A DNA stretch of 64,000 nt from Paenibacillaceae bacterium (lineage in GTDB: Bacteria; Bacillota; Bacilli; Paenibacillales; Paenibacillaceae). The translations under genes and the position numbers were made by a program. Of the stretch, positions 1 through 8,923 are shown piece after piece; within the stretch, counting starts at the first letter, position 1; every line of letters begins with the position of its first letter. Location: the NCBI GenBank assembly GCA_004134985.1, contig REGQ01000030.1:1-64000 (forward strand), written 5' to 3'. Below the pieces are notes generated by a model. That model saw only the letters and a list, made by a program, of their open reading frames with translations, searched no databases and was not told the DNA's origin.

Positions 1-190
1 TTGGAGTGCCGCATGGGAATAAGCGAGAGCTAGAAACGTACCCAATAGGATCTACGAAAATTGCTAGCACACAATGAGTCATTACAGGGAAGCAGCATTG
101 TAAATCTTCTCATGTTAGGTTGTTTGCAAGTTTTCTGCAGCGACGTTGAAATAACTGTGCGTGCTCATCTCACTCAACCACATACTCCAT

Positions 191-1120
191 TCATTCCACA
201 TCGAAGTCATAATAAGTATCAGGAAAAGGTTCCTGCTTTAGTGTGTAATGCCACCACTCTTTGCTGTAGGCTTTAAAGCCGTGCTTCTCCATCGTCTGCT
301 TGAGCAGATTGCGGTTAGCTGTCTGGGCTGCGGTAATCTGCTTAGTCCCATGTGAGGAAATATCGCCAAAAAAATCATAGGGACTTCCCATATCGATCTC
401 CTCGCCGGATGCTGCGTCCACCATCGTCAAATCTACCGTGCTTCCTCTTGAATGGCCGGAGCGGCTGGCGACATACCCGAGCTTGAATACTTTGGTTTTG
501 TCTACCTCAGGATAAAAACTCTGCTTCATCTTTGTATCTTCGACGTCTTTGGCCCACACAATAAATTGCTCAACCGCCTTTTGCGGACGGTAGGCATCGT
601 ATATTTTCAAGCTGTAGCCGGATTTGTTCAGTTCCTCCTGTACCGCCTGCAGCGCTGTGGCCGCAACTTCCGAAAAGATGGCAATCGGTGCGTTGTACCC
701 GTCGATGCGCTGCCCGATAAAATTATAATCACTATAATAACGCAGTTCAAAATGCGCGCTCGGCATGATTTCATCCAGATACACAAACCCATCAGGGAGG
801 TCGTTCTTCCTGCTCGGTTCCTCGCTCTCCGGATCTGAACTGCTGTCCCCCTCTACGGTTGTCTCCACAGCGTCCTGATTATCCGAAGCAACTTCCTCAC
901 CCGTATCCTCGTCTTTCGGAGAGTGGGCTGGGGCTCCTGTGATCGTATTGTCATCCTTATCCTCGTTAACATGATCAGCAGGATGCGGGGGGCTAAGCGC
1001 CTCTGTTGGGGCCTGTTGCTGCATCTGCTCAGGCGCTTTGCCACATGCAGTTAGCGGCATTAACAACATAATACTAGCCAGAGCCGCCGCCTGCCATTTT
1101 ATCCACTTGAAGTTGTTCAA
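191..1120 (-). CDS. VanX-like D-alanyl-D-alanine dipeptidase lipoprotein
   Basis: Peptidase family M15D, probably hydrolysing D-Ala-D-Ala or related peptidoglycan dipeptides outside the membrane. Residues 1-26 form a lipoprotein signal with lipobox LTAC (Cys26), followed by a low-complexity acidic linker (about 30-110) and the catalytic domain (110-309). Visible active-site residues are Arg178 in AYRP, zinc ligands His223 and Asp230 in [10 protein letters not shown], and Glu288/His291 in EWWHY, all as in VanX. There are no vanH, vanA, vanR or vanS genes beside it, so a wall-recycling or housekeeping role is more likely than glycopeptide resistance. It is a monocistronic gene at the window edge. 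The family call is secure; the exact substrate is inferred. Confidence 0.88.
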   Translation of the reverse strand: MNNFKWIKWQAAALASIMLLMPLTACGKAPEQMQQQAPTEALSPPHPADHVNEDKDDNTITGAPAHSPKDEDTGEEVASDNQDAVETTVEGDSSSDPESEEPSRKNDLPDGFVYLDEIMPSAHFELRYYSDYNFIGQRIDGYNAPIAIFSEVAATALQAVQEELNKSGYSLKIYDAYRPQKAVEQFIVWAKDVEDTKMKQSFYPEVDKTKVFKLGYVASRSGHSRGSTVDLTMVDAASGEEIDMGSPYDFFGDISSHGTKQITAAQTANRNLLKQTMEKHGFKAYSKEWWHYTLKQEPFPDTYYDFDVE

Positions 1121-1417
1121 TGCACGTTCTCCTTTCCGTTCAGTTCGTCATCGATCGCCGTAGTCCCCTTGCACCTTAGTTCGGACGCTATTCATTATTC
1201 TACTACAATAAATCCAGCTGTGCTAAGTTGCCTTTTGGCAGTGAAATTGATAGGATTGAAATGTCTTTTATTAAACTGATGAAGGAGTTTCCTCCCTATG
1301 ATCATCCAATTCATTCGCTATAGATAACATCGGGCATGCTAAATTAACACCTCATTTTTTCGAGAATTTGTGAGGTTTGTTTAGTTATGCCCTTTTTCAT
1401 TTTGTTATCTATTAACA
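1121..1417. other. Intergenic region with small inverted repeat
   Basis: No gene is seen in these 297 bases. They hold the divergent promoters of the dipeptidase and the methyltransferase gene. A 6-bp stem (ACCTCA at 1349-1354, TGAGGT at 1371-1376) precedes the methyltransferase start; it may be a leader hairpin or an operator. Confidence 0.4.
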
Positions 1418-2313
1418 ATGAATGGGGTGTTTTTTTTGCGTGCAAACAGAAGAGAACGGAGCGCTGAGTTGTTCAGCCAGCAAGTTCATCTGCTGCAATG
1501 TCCTTATTGCAATTCGGCTATGACAGTCCATCTGTCAGCGAGTATCATCTGCCAAAACAATCATACCTTCGACTTGTCGAGGCAGGGATATCTCAATGTA
1601 TTGACTCGCCCGTTTAAGGGGAATTACGATAAATCGCTTTTTGCGGCACGGCAGCGAATGATCACTTTAGAAGGTTTGTATGCCCCGCTTGTCGAGCAAA
1701 TCAGAACGATTATTTATGAGCATATGGCAGTTATGACGGGGCCAAAAGTGCTGGATGCGGGCTGCGGCGAGGGTTCACTGCTGCATCAGATCGTTCGGGA
1801 CACACCGATGACCGGATTTGGCATCGACATTGCCAAGGAAGGTATTGCGGCCGCTGCCGCACAGTATACGGATCAGCTATGGATCGTGGGCGACTTGAGC
1901 TGCTCGCCATATCAGGCTAAGGTGTTTGATGTGATCCTGAATCTCTTCTCGCCTTCCAACTATGGCGAGTTTAACAGGCTGCTGACTGAGGACGGGTGAT
2001 CAAGGTGGTTCCCCGCACCGGCCATTTCGTCGAGTTAAGAGAAATGCTATATCCTAAGGAAAAAAGGCGCTATCAAATCAATGAGCAAACCAGTGCCCAC
2101 TTTCAGCAGCAGCTGCGGCTTATTCATTCGGCAGCGCTCAGCTACACCATTCCGCTCCATGCGAAATCGTTCATGGACGTGTGCAGGATGTCGCCGCTCG
2201 CCTGGCATCAGCAGCCGTTGTTGCAAGACCTGCTCCAGAGCACCGGGCAGCAGCCTCTTGACCGCATCACAGTTGATGTAGAAGTACTCGTAGGGGAAAA
2301 GAAGCAAGCGTAA
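1418..2313 (+). pseudogene. RlmA-like 23S rRNA (guanine) methyltransferase, frameshifted
   Basis: Homologue of the RlmA(I)/RlmA(II) family, which methylates a guanine in 23S rRNA helix 35 using SAM. The N-terminal zinc-finger pattern CPYC...C..H is visible (CPYCNSAM, CQNNHTF), then SAM motif I VLDAGCGEGS. The first frame ends at a TGA (1997-1999) after LLTEDG. The remainder, VIKVVPRTGHFVELRE onward, continues in the next frame from about 1996 to 2313. One extra G in the GGG run at 1993-1996 would restore EDGVIKVVP, the order expected for the family. So this is either a one-base deletion pseudogene or an assembly error. The start may be ATG 1418 or TTG 1436, which has a GGGGTG upstream. Confidence 0.8.
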
Positions 2314-2473
2314 GCGGCGCTTGAAACTGCAAAAGCACCGTAGGCGTCGAGCAAGGCGAGCGAGGTGAATGAGGCGGGCATGGCGGTTTGCTGTACCGTA
2401 CCCTTGTCATGCACACGCTCGCTTTGTTCAAATCATCGGCCACAATAGTGCAGAGATAACTCTATTAGACACG

Positions 2474-3229
2474 TATTGCAATAAAATCCGTTAATTTCTA
2501 GAATGGAGTAGTACGCACACAGCCAACGAGGGAGAACACTGATGAGTCAAAATAAACAAACGCATCAAAATCTCAAAAGGAAAATTCTCATTATCGAAGA
2601 TGAGAAAGACATATCCCGCATTGTAAGAGACTATTTGCTGAAAAATGGCTACGAAGCGGCTATCGCTGACAATGGAGCAGACGGCTTGCAAATGACCAAG
2701 CTGCTGCAGCCGGATTTTATTATTCTTGATATTATGCTCCCTGATCTGGATGGCATCGAGCTCTGCCGCAGCATTCGCGAGAGCAATGAGGTGCCGATTC
2801 TTATTTTGAGCGCGCGAGGCAGTGATACGGACAAGGTGCTCGGTCCCGGTTTTGGAGCCGACGACTATATGACCAAGCCCTTCTCGTTAAGTGAGCTGCT
2901 GGCCCGAATCAATGCGCACTTTCGCCGCTATGACCGCATGACAAGTCAGCCCACGCCAGATGACCCCGATGTGCTGCGCCTGGGCGCGCTTGTTATTGAC
3001 AAGAAAGCTTACCAAGTGACGGTGGACGGCAAAGAGGCCGCATTATCCGCCAAGGAGTTCGAATTGCTCTATTATTTGGCCAGCCATAAAAACCAGGTGT
3101 TTTCCAAGACGCAATTGCTGGATGCAATCTGGGGCTATACAACCTATGGGGATGAAAACTCTGTCACCGTCTATATGCGCAGAATAAGGGAAAAGATCGA
3201 GACCGATCCGTCCAATCCGAGCTATCTTA
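2474..3229. repeat. Direct repeat copy 1 (response regulator duplication)
   Basis: About 756 bases, from TATTGCAATAAAATCC through CCGAGCTATCTTA, recur at 6568-7324. The two copies differ by one single-base indel and a few substitutions in the leader, and four substitutions in the coding part. Both boundaries are abrupt: outside them the flanks are unrelated. It encloses the mobile-element island. Confidence 0.95.
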
Positions 3230-3234
3230 AATAA
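2542..3234 (+). pseudogene. Truncated OmpR-family response regulator (duplicate)
   Basis: Duplicate of the response regulator at 6637-7365. Residues 1-130 hold the receiver domain with phospho-acceptor Asp63 (ILDIMLPDLDG). The winged-helix domain is cut off after NPSYL, losing the TVWGIGYKF strand that forms the wing beta-hairpin. The protein ends two codons past the duplication boundary. It also carries Pro in place of Leu in the conserved DKVLGLGFGADDY loop. Both changes suggest an inactive decaying copy, though a phosphorylatable receiver that could titrate the kinase cannot be excluded. It keeps the parent's ribosome binding site and upstream region. Confidence 0.85.
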
Positions 3235-3236
3235 GG

Positions 3237-3509
3237 CTAGCTACCATTCTTTTTCATAGTCAAATTTATTAGAATCAGTATCGCAGTTAAATAAAGTAAA
3301 TAGCGTACCGAATGCACGTACACAAAAATTTTGAGTGAATCCATATCATTTGGAGCCTGGAATAAAAAAGGTATAGCAAGACCATAAAGATTGCCCAATA
3401 AGAAAAAAGAGAATACCCCTAACATTCTCCAATTCTTTTTCTTGAAGGTTAAAAAAACTCCAAATATAAGGGTTATAACAATAAAACCTTGAAAAAAATA
3501 TAGAATCAT
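3237..3509 (-). CDS. Small hydrophobic membrane protein
   Basis: Unrecognised protein of 90 residues with about three predicted membrane segments (FFQGFIVITLIFGVFL, MLGVFSFFLLGNLYG, RYLLYLTAILILINL) and a short charged tail. The start at 3509 is chosen because GGAGG lies five bases upstream; an ATG 33 bases earlier has no such site. It is AT-rich compared with the flanking response-regulator copies and lies inside the duplication-bounded island, so it is probably acquired DNA. Its stop abuts the duplication boundary. No function can be given. Confidence 0.55.
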   Translation of the reverse strand: MILYFFQGFIVITLIFGVFLTFKKKNWRMLGVFSFFLLGNLYGLAIPFLFQAPNDMDSLKIFVYVHSVRYLLYLTAILILINLTMKKNGS

Positions 3510-3640
3510 ATTGTCCTCCATGATCAGAAATTTCAATCTCATCGGTTAGTTGAACACTCTGTCAATCATGACAACTCTTACAGAGCAGAGCCTTATCGAA
3601 GTTCATAATTGTAATTGGGCGAACTTGATAAGAAATTGAC

Positions 3641-3675
3641 AGCAGGTTGGGATCTTTCAGTAGTCCCAACCTGCT
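3641..3675 (-). terminator. Intrinsic terminator hairpin
   Basis: A perfect 12-bp stem, AGCAGGTTGGGA / TCCCAACCTGCT, with an 11-base loop, lies just after the stop of the 326-residue secreted protein. On the minus strand it is followed by a moderately T-rich stretch. Confidence 0.75.
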
Positions 3676-3690
3676 ATCTAATTTTCATAC

Positions 3691-4671
3691 TTAATTAATA
3701 TTAGCTTCTAAAAAACTCCACTTCATTCCATGATCCTCTGTTGAAAAATTTACATTTCCGGAATTAAAAGAATAACCAGACAGTTCTAAATAGACATAAT
3801 AGCGATATCTATTATTTATTGTAACATTATTCATATACAGCATAGTAGATCCTTCTTCAATTGCTCCACCATCCAGGTCACCACTACAACTAGCTGACTT
3901 CCAAATATACTGATTAACATATTCATTTGTACTAATATTATAAATATTCATTGAAATATTAGCATTTGCTGACGTAAATTTAGAACCACTACATAATACA
4001 AGTCCTTTTGCCTCAACCTGTCTAAATCTGAAATCAACTGAAATAAGTTCTTGAGGGTAAGGTATATACGGAACTATTACCATGCCACTATGAACAAAAG
4101 CTCCAGTGGGTAATAGAGAAGAATGACTTAAAGTCATCCTGTTGTTATTTGCAATATGTGAAAACGATCCATTTGTTCCACTTTTATCACCAAAATTACC
4201 TGTCGCATAAGTACCACTATTCGGATATATGAGAGAAGCCCCACCCCTACTTGGAGGATTAGGATCGTGTTCTCCGAATACACTAAAATCATTTCCTGCC
4301 TCGAATTTTGTAAATACCTCAGGTCTTAATTCTGTTCTATCCTCAGTATATCTTAATTTCAGTAAAGATTCGGCGCGCTTTCTGGCGAAATCCTCAATTC
4401 CTGCAAGCTCATCTACCAATATTATTTGTCGTTCTAAGTCTATACTTTGGATGCTTATCAGTTCATTTTTCAAATTAATATAATCGCTATTCATTTCAAG
4501 TATCTGTAATTGAAGATCATTTAAGTCAGCATCGTAGTTAGCAACTAAATTAGGCTGATCTGATGACACTGGTTGACCAACTGCATATGCAGTTGGTACT
4601 GCAGTTGGTACAAGTGCCAAAATAATGATAAAACATACGACTAGCCAACTCTTTTTAATTAACATATTCAC
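3691..4671 (-). CDS. Secreted protein of unknown function
   Basis: A 326-residue protein with an N-terminal signal peptide (KKSW, then VVCFIIILALVPTAVP, cleavage near AYAVG). A predicted helical region at about 45-105 (LQLQILEMNSDYINLK) is followed by a beta-rich C-terminal half with many Ser, Asn, Tyr and Gly residues. The start is a GTG with AGGAGG nine bases upstream. Base composition is clearly more AT-rich than the housekeeping neighbours, in keeping with transfer. It resembles no family that I recognise. The helix-then-beta arrangement suggests an exported cell-surface protein. It lies alone in the mobile island, with its own terminator. Confidence 0.7.
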   Translation of the reverse strand: MNMLIKKSWLVVCFIIILALVPTAVPTAYAVGQPVSSDQPNLVANYDADLNDLQLQILEMNSDYINLKNELISIQSIDLERQIILVDELAGIEDFARKRAESLLKLRYTEDRTELRPEVFTKFEAGNDFSVFGEHDPNPPSRGGASLIYPNSGTYATGNFGDKSGTNGSFSHIANNNRMTLSHSSLLPTGAFVHSGMVIVPYIPYPQELISVDFRFRQVEAKGLVLCSGSKFTSANANISMNIYNISTNEYVNQYIWKSASCSGDLDGGAIEEGSTMLYMNNVTINNRYRYYVYLELSGYSFNSGNVNFSTEDHGMKWSFLEANIN

Positions 4672-4762
4672 AATTAATTACCTCCTTTTTCTGGAATTAT
4701 ATCATAAATATAAGTAATTTAAAATATTTTTTGTAATCATAAATAATTTTTGGATGAATGGA

Positions 4763-5017
4763 GCGATCTTGAACCCCGATCTGGTGATCGTCGATGACCC
4801 CATGATCATGGCCATGGAGAAAAGTGAGTCGAACTTATTCTTTCAATTTGCGAACAAGCCCTATGGCCAAGCATCGATAATATGTCCAATAAAGGACCTG
4901 AAGATTGGGGAGAGTTGCTAGGCGATCCGGGGCCACGACTGCTATCCTCGACCGGATCTTGCACAAGAGCAGGGTTATAAAGCTAAGCTGAGATAGCTTC
5001 CGTCTCAAACATCGATA
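4763..5017 (+). pseudogene. IstB-like ATPase remnant (IS21 family)
   Basis: Remnant of the IS21 transposition helper ATPase. Reading through frameshifts gives PDLVIVDD (Walker B region), NLFFQFANKPYGQ, SNKGPEDWGELLGDP, then TAILDRILHKSRVIKL and DSFRLKHR, the order seen in the C-terminal half of IstB. At least two frame changes and one in-frame stop are present, and the 5' half and the partner transposase istA are absent. It is a dead fragment marking past insertion of an IS21 element. Confidence 0.82.
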
Positions 5018-5229
5018 GACTATACTTGGTAATTATTAGGTGTTGAAACTTATTTAGCGGAATCTGCTCAAAAGTACTTGACGGTTACACAAGGGAAATC
5101 CATATACCTTCACATAAACGTTTGGCTTATCAAATTTCCCCAAATCTACATAGGTAATTCCGACAAACAAACGAAGAAACCTCAGGAGATTGGACTAACG
5201 GGAAATTACGACAAGTTCTGTTATAAGCG

Positions 5230-5644
5230 CCGAAACAGCGTGAAATGCAGGGGGATTACAAATGATTAATCCCAACTTCACAACTGGGGATAGGAATGAC
5301 GGAACCATGTTTCCTAAAACCATGCCTCCAATACTCCTGCATGCGGCATGTCTGACAGGTCATGGGGTATGAAGTACTGGTAAATTCGGCAGAACGATGA
5401 CTGGAGCCACCCTATAAGGAAAAGGTATGCCAACGGATATGCCGCGCGACTGAAAAAATGGATATGGTGAGAATCCTTCCCCAGACGAACACCGAATGTA
5501 CGGGTCTAAAATTAGAACATAGGGAAAGCCTGTGCACCATCAAGCGATGGGGTGGGTGGCGTAAAGTAAAACTTTTCCTATGAAATAGGCTATGCCGAAC
5601 TATGGCGGCATCCAGCTCACAGGCCCATAGGGAGCACCCAACTC
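5230..5644 (+). other. Structured-RNA remnant resembling a group II intron 5' part
   Basis: No open frame of note. The stretch carries RNA-like conserved blocks, such as GACTGGAGCCACCCTAT, GGTATGCCAACGG, GGTGAGAATCCTTCCCC, CGAATGTACGGG and GCGTAAAGTAAAAC, that recall domain I of bacterial group II introns. No reverse transcriptase and no domain V helix are present. It stops abruptly at the serpin-like fragment. The assignment is from recall of intron sequence style, so it is tentative; another structured ncRNA is possible. Confidence 0.4.
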
Positions 5645-5743
5645 ATGCCCAAGCAACCGAGCAGCAAGTGCCGATAATGCCCAAGGACAGCAAGTTTGAT
5701 TCTGGAGGCCGGTGGTTTTCAGGCGGTGCGCATCCCCTATAAC
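5645..5743 (+). pseudogene. Fragment of the serpin gene
   Basis: These 99 bases match 14204-14304 in the serpin gene of this same window, from ATGCCCAAGCAACCGAGCAG through GCGCATCCCCTATAAC. There is a 2-base shortening and about ten substitutions. It is a decayed partial copy of the serpin coding region with no start or usable frame. Confidence 0.9.
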
Positions 5744-5770
5744 AGTGTCGTACGCGCTATTCTTTCTCTG

Positions 5771-6540
5771 CTACGGCTCCGATAGCTTATTTCGAACAGA
5801 CTTATCCCTTATTCGGGGTTTTGAGTTAGCGATCTCTAAGCTGCCTGCGGCAGAACTGCTCGATTTGAATCTCTTAAAGCTTTTAATCGCGGCGACATGA
5901 CTCGGCGGCAATACCGTTGCCTGAGCATGCCGAATCATTAGCTCGATCAATCGGAAGGCATCTCGAAGGATGAGCCACTTCTCCACCCGCTTGATTGTGC
6001 GAATCGGCACCCTCCTTCAGGAGAGCAATGATCGGGATCCCTTGTATTTTTCTTGATTTCCGTTACCACCGCGACATCATGCTTTATCAGTGCCGTCTTC
6101 TGACCTTCCGCATTGAAGTACCCTAAGTCAGCCACTAAATAGTTAACCTGAATGCCTTCGATTTTCTTCATCATTTCCACAAACGACAGCATTACTCTCA
6201 CATCAGCCGTCTCATTCGGAAGGACAATGGATAATAAGACAATGGAACCCTGGGGACTCAGACAAACAATGGAATGCTTGCGGTAGCCAATGAAAAACTT
6301 GTTGGTTCGCCTTCGTTTGTTGCGCACCGCAAGTCGCATCCGGATCGTAAGAGGGTTTCTCGCACGTGCAAGTGCCTCGCTCCGCGCAGTCGCAACGTTT
6401 GTGTTTGTAGCCATTGACATTCGCCCATACCGGTCTGGAGTCAATGCCTGTAAGGGTTAGCTTCAAGGCTTGCGTAAGGAGATCAAAGAGAATAGCGTAG
6501 AACCGTGGAGTTAAATTATGGATGATGTCAAACATTCCGT
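5771..6540 (-). pseudogene. DDE transposase, multiply frameshifted
   Basis: Transposase remnant on the minus strand, spread over three frames. The 5' part has a cysteine-rich segment (CDCAERGTCTCEKP) and YDPDATCGAQQTKANQQ. The middle part (about 6285 to 6010) has FIGYRKHSIVCLSPQGS and YLVADLGYFNAEGQK, typical of the DDE core of IS4/IS1182-like elements. The last part reads IRTIKRVEKWLILRDAFRLI. No terminal inverted repeats could be identified. Frame changes lie near 6285 and 6010. It is not functional. Confidence 0.78.
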
Positions 6541-6567
6541 ATTCATCTTCAAGCTCTATTCACGCAA

Positions 6568-7324
6568 TATTGCAATAAAATCCGTTAATTTCTAGAATGG
6601 AGTAAGTACGCACAAAGCCAACGAGGGAGAACACTGATGAGTCAAAATAAACAAACGCATCAAAATCTCAAAAGGAAAATTCTCATTATCGAAGATGAGA
6701 AAGACATATCCCGCATTGTAAGAGACTATTTGCTGAAAAATGGCTACGAAGCGGCTATCGCTGACAATGGAGCAGACGGCTTGCAAATGACCAAGCTGCT
6801 GCAGCCGGATTTTATTATTCTTGATATTATGCTCCCTGATCTGGATGGCATCGAGCTCTGCCGCAGCATTCGCGAGAGCAATGAGGTGCCGATTCTTATT
6901 TTGAGCGCGCGAGGCAGTGATACGGACAAGGTGCTCGGTCTCGGTTTTGGAGCCGACGACTATATGACCAAGCCCTTCTCGTTAAGTGAGCTGCTGGCCC
7001 GAATCAATGCGCACTTTCGCCGCTATGACCGCATGACAAGTCAGCCCGCGCCAGATGACCCCGATGTGCTGCGGCTGGGCGCGCTTGTTATTGACAAGAA
7101 AGCTTACCAAGTGACGGTGGACGGCAAAGAGGCCGCATTATCCGCCAAGGAGTTCGAATTGCTCTATTATTTGGCCAGCCATAAAAACCAGGTGTTTTCC
7201 AAGACGCAATTGCTGGATGCAATCTGGGGCTATACAACCTATGGGGATGAAAACTCTGTCACCGTCTATATGCGCAGAATACGGGAAAAGATCGAGACCG
7301 ATCCGTCCAATCCGAGCTATCTTA
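6568..7324. repeat. Direct repeat copy 2 (intact response regulator side)
   Basis: Second copy of the 756-bp direct repeat at 2474-3229, including the promoter/leader (TATTGCAATAAAATCC) and most of the response regulator gene. Because this copy continues into the full gene and its kinase, it is likely to be the ancestral location. Confidence 0.95.
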
Positions 7325-7365
7325 GAACGGTATGGGGCATTGGCTACAAATTTAGTCTGGACTAG
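6637..7365 (+). CDS. OmpR-family response regulator
   Basis: Cytoplasmic DNA-binding response regulator of 242 residues. The receiver domain (about 14-128) has Asp63 in ILDIMLPDLDG and the conserved Lys in DDYMTKPF. The winged-helix domain (about 150-240) is complete, ending VWGIGYKFSLD. The kinase gene starts 21 bases downstream, and an ABC exporter follows; this order is typical of systems that sense envelope stress or antimicrobial compounds and induce the transporter. The gene has a GAGG ribosome binding site in the leader shared with the truncated copy upstream. Confidence in family is high; the signal is unknown. Confidence 0.95.
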   Translation: MSQNKQTHQNLKRKILIIEDEKDISRIVRDYLLKNGYEAAIADNGADGLQMTKLLQPDFIILDIMLPDLDGIELCRSIRESNEVPILILSARGSDTDKVLGLGFGADDYMTKPFSLSELLARINAHFRRYDRMTSQPAPDDPDVLRLGALVIDKKAYQVTVDGKEAALSAKEFELLYYLASHKNQVFSKTQLLDAIWGYTTYGDENSVTVYMRRIREKIETDPSNPSYLRTVWGIGYKFSLD

Positions 7366-7386
7366 AACTACGATTGGAGATGCCGC

Positions 7387-8826
7387 ATGTCGTTACACAA
7401 TTGGCTGAAGCGATGGATGATCGCCGCGCTGCTCTGTTTCGCCTTGTTGGCTGGATGCAGCATATATGGAGCCGCTTACCTTAGCAAATATAGGTTGGCC
7501 GCTAATTCGAATGATGTCATTAATCAAGCACGGCTGAATGTGAATGCTGTACTGGTGTATCTGGAGCAGCATATCGGCGAGCTCCCCCTCGACTCTCATA
7601 TTCAGGAGACGCTCAAACTCTTATGCGAGGACAACGGCATCCGCCTGATGTATGCCGGACTTGACGGAACGGTTGTCTTCGACTCGGCAATGGAGCTAAC
7701 CGCCGCCAAGATCGATTTAAAAACCTCTCTCCATTACGATTTGTATTACGCCAAGCAGAAGGACGGATTATATAAAATCGCCTTTCCGATTATGGATGAG
7801 GCTGGCCAACTGTTGGTGGGCAACGCGATTTTCACCTTGCCTGTAAGCAAGGTGCTGATCGCAGAACCGAACCGGCTGCCTGCTGTATTATTCGTGGTGA
7901 CGCTGGCCACTTCCGGCTTGTTCGTGCTGATGCTGTTATCATTGCGCTTTAATTTTCAACATCATTTTATTGCTCCCCTCCACCGGCTTAAACGCCGTGC
8001 GGAAGCGATTTTGAAAGGCAATTACGAGGAAAAATCGAGCTATGCCAAAATGGATGAACTGGGCGAGCTGTATGCTACATTTGACCAAATGCGGCTGGAG
8101 ATCAAGCACTTGAGCATGCAACGTTTGAAGCAGGAACAAGCGCAGAAAGAATTGATTACCAATATTTCGCATGATATCAAAACGCCGCTTACGACCGTCA
8201 AAGCCTACATTGATGCCATTCTTGACGGGGTCGCATCCGATCGGGAGGCGATGCTGGAATATGTGGAGGTCATGCGCAGCAATGCTGACAAAATGGCCGG
8301 CCTTGTCGATGACCTCCTCATCCATGCACTGCAGGAGTTGGGGGAAATTTCAGTGAACCTGAAGGAGCAATACAGCAAACCGGCGCTGGAAGCGATCTTG
8401 CAGCCGCTTGGCCATTATGTGCGCACGAACGGGCTTGTATTCCGCACGCCTGCCGACATCCCGGATGTACTCCTCCCGCTCGATGCCGCACGGATGGAGC
8501 AGGTAATCTCCAACATCGTATCGAATGCGGTGAAACATACCGCTTCCGGCGACACGATCAGCATGGACATCACGCTCGGAATCCGGCAGTTGACCATAAC
8601 GATTGCGGATACCGGACAAGGCATTTTGCCGCAGGATATGCCATTTATTTTCGAACGGTATTATCGTGGACAGGCGGACCCTGACAGTGATAGCTCACTC
8701 CCCCAAGGGCATGGACTTGGCTTGTCGATTTGCAAGACGATTATTGAAGCGCACGGCGGAACCATCGCCTTTAAGAGTATACGCGGCCAAGGCACCACGT
8801 TCCATTTTACACTTCCGTTAGGCTAA
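7387..8826 (+). CDS. Sensor histidine kinase
   Basis: Membrane histidine kinase of 479 residues, partner of the response regulator just upstream. TM1 is at about 11-32 and TM2 at about 165-185, bounding an extracytoplasmic domain of about 130 residues. A HAMP region follows (about 186-240), then the H-box ISHDIKTPLTTV with His262, N-box EQVISNIVSNAVKH, G1 ADTGQGI and G2 GHGLGLSI. The ATG has GGAG seven bases upstream. With about 130 outside residues it can sense a ligand directly, unlike the short-loop BceS-type kinases that rely on their transporter. Confidence 0.95.
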   Translation: MSLHNWLKRWMIAALLCFALLAGCSIYGAAYLSKYRLAANSNDVINQARLNVNAVLVYLEQHIGELPLDSHIQETLKLLCEDNGIRLMYAGLDGTVVFDSAMELTAAKIDLKTSLHYDLYYAKQKDGLYKIAFPIMDEAGQLLVGNAIFTLPVSKVLIAEPNRLPAVLFVVTLATSGLFVLMLLSLRFNFQHHFIAPLHRLKRRAEAILKGNYEEKSSYAKMDELGELYATFDQMRLEIKHLSMQRLKQEQAQKELITNISHDIKTPLTTVKAYIDAILDGVASDREAMLEYVEVMRSNADKMAGLVDDLLIHALQELGEISVNLKEQYSKPALEAILQPLGHYVRTNGLVFRTPADIPDVLLPLDAARMEQVISNIVSNAVKHTASGDTISMDITLGIRQLTITIADTGQGILPQDMPFIFERYYRGQADPDSDSSLPQGHGLGLSICKTIIEAHGGTIAFKSIRGQGTTFHFTLPLG

Positions 8827-8923
8827 GAAGCCCTTGTAATACTTTATTAATAACTTGATAAGCCTTTTTAAATGTTCGCTGCTTATAGTGATGGATAAGA
8901 CAGAACATTGGGAGTGATCAGCA

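Noticed and set aside
61-276. Short plus-strand frame at the window start as a gene
   Set aside because: No ribosome binding site, and its 3' half overlaps the end of the dipeptidase gene in antisense; no protein family.
191-1120. Part of a vancomycin resistance cluster
   Set aside because: Only a VanX-like enzyme is present, with a lipoprotein signal. VanH, VanA, VanR and VanS are absent nearby.
4763-6540. A complete, active insertion sequence
   Set aside because: Every mobile coding segment here is frame-broken or partial and no terminal inverted repeats were found.
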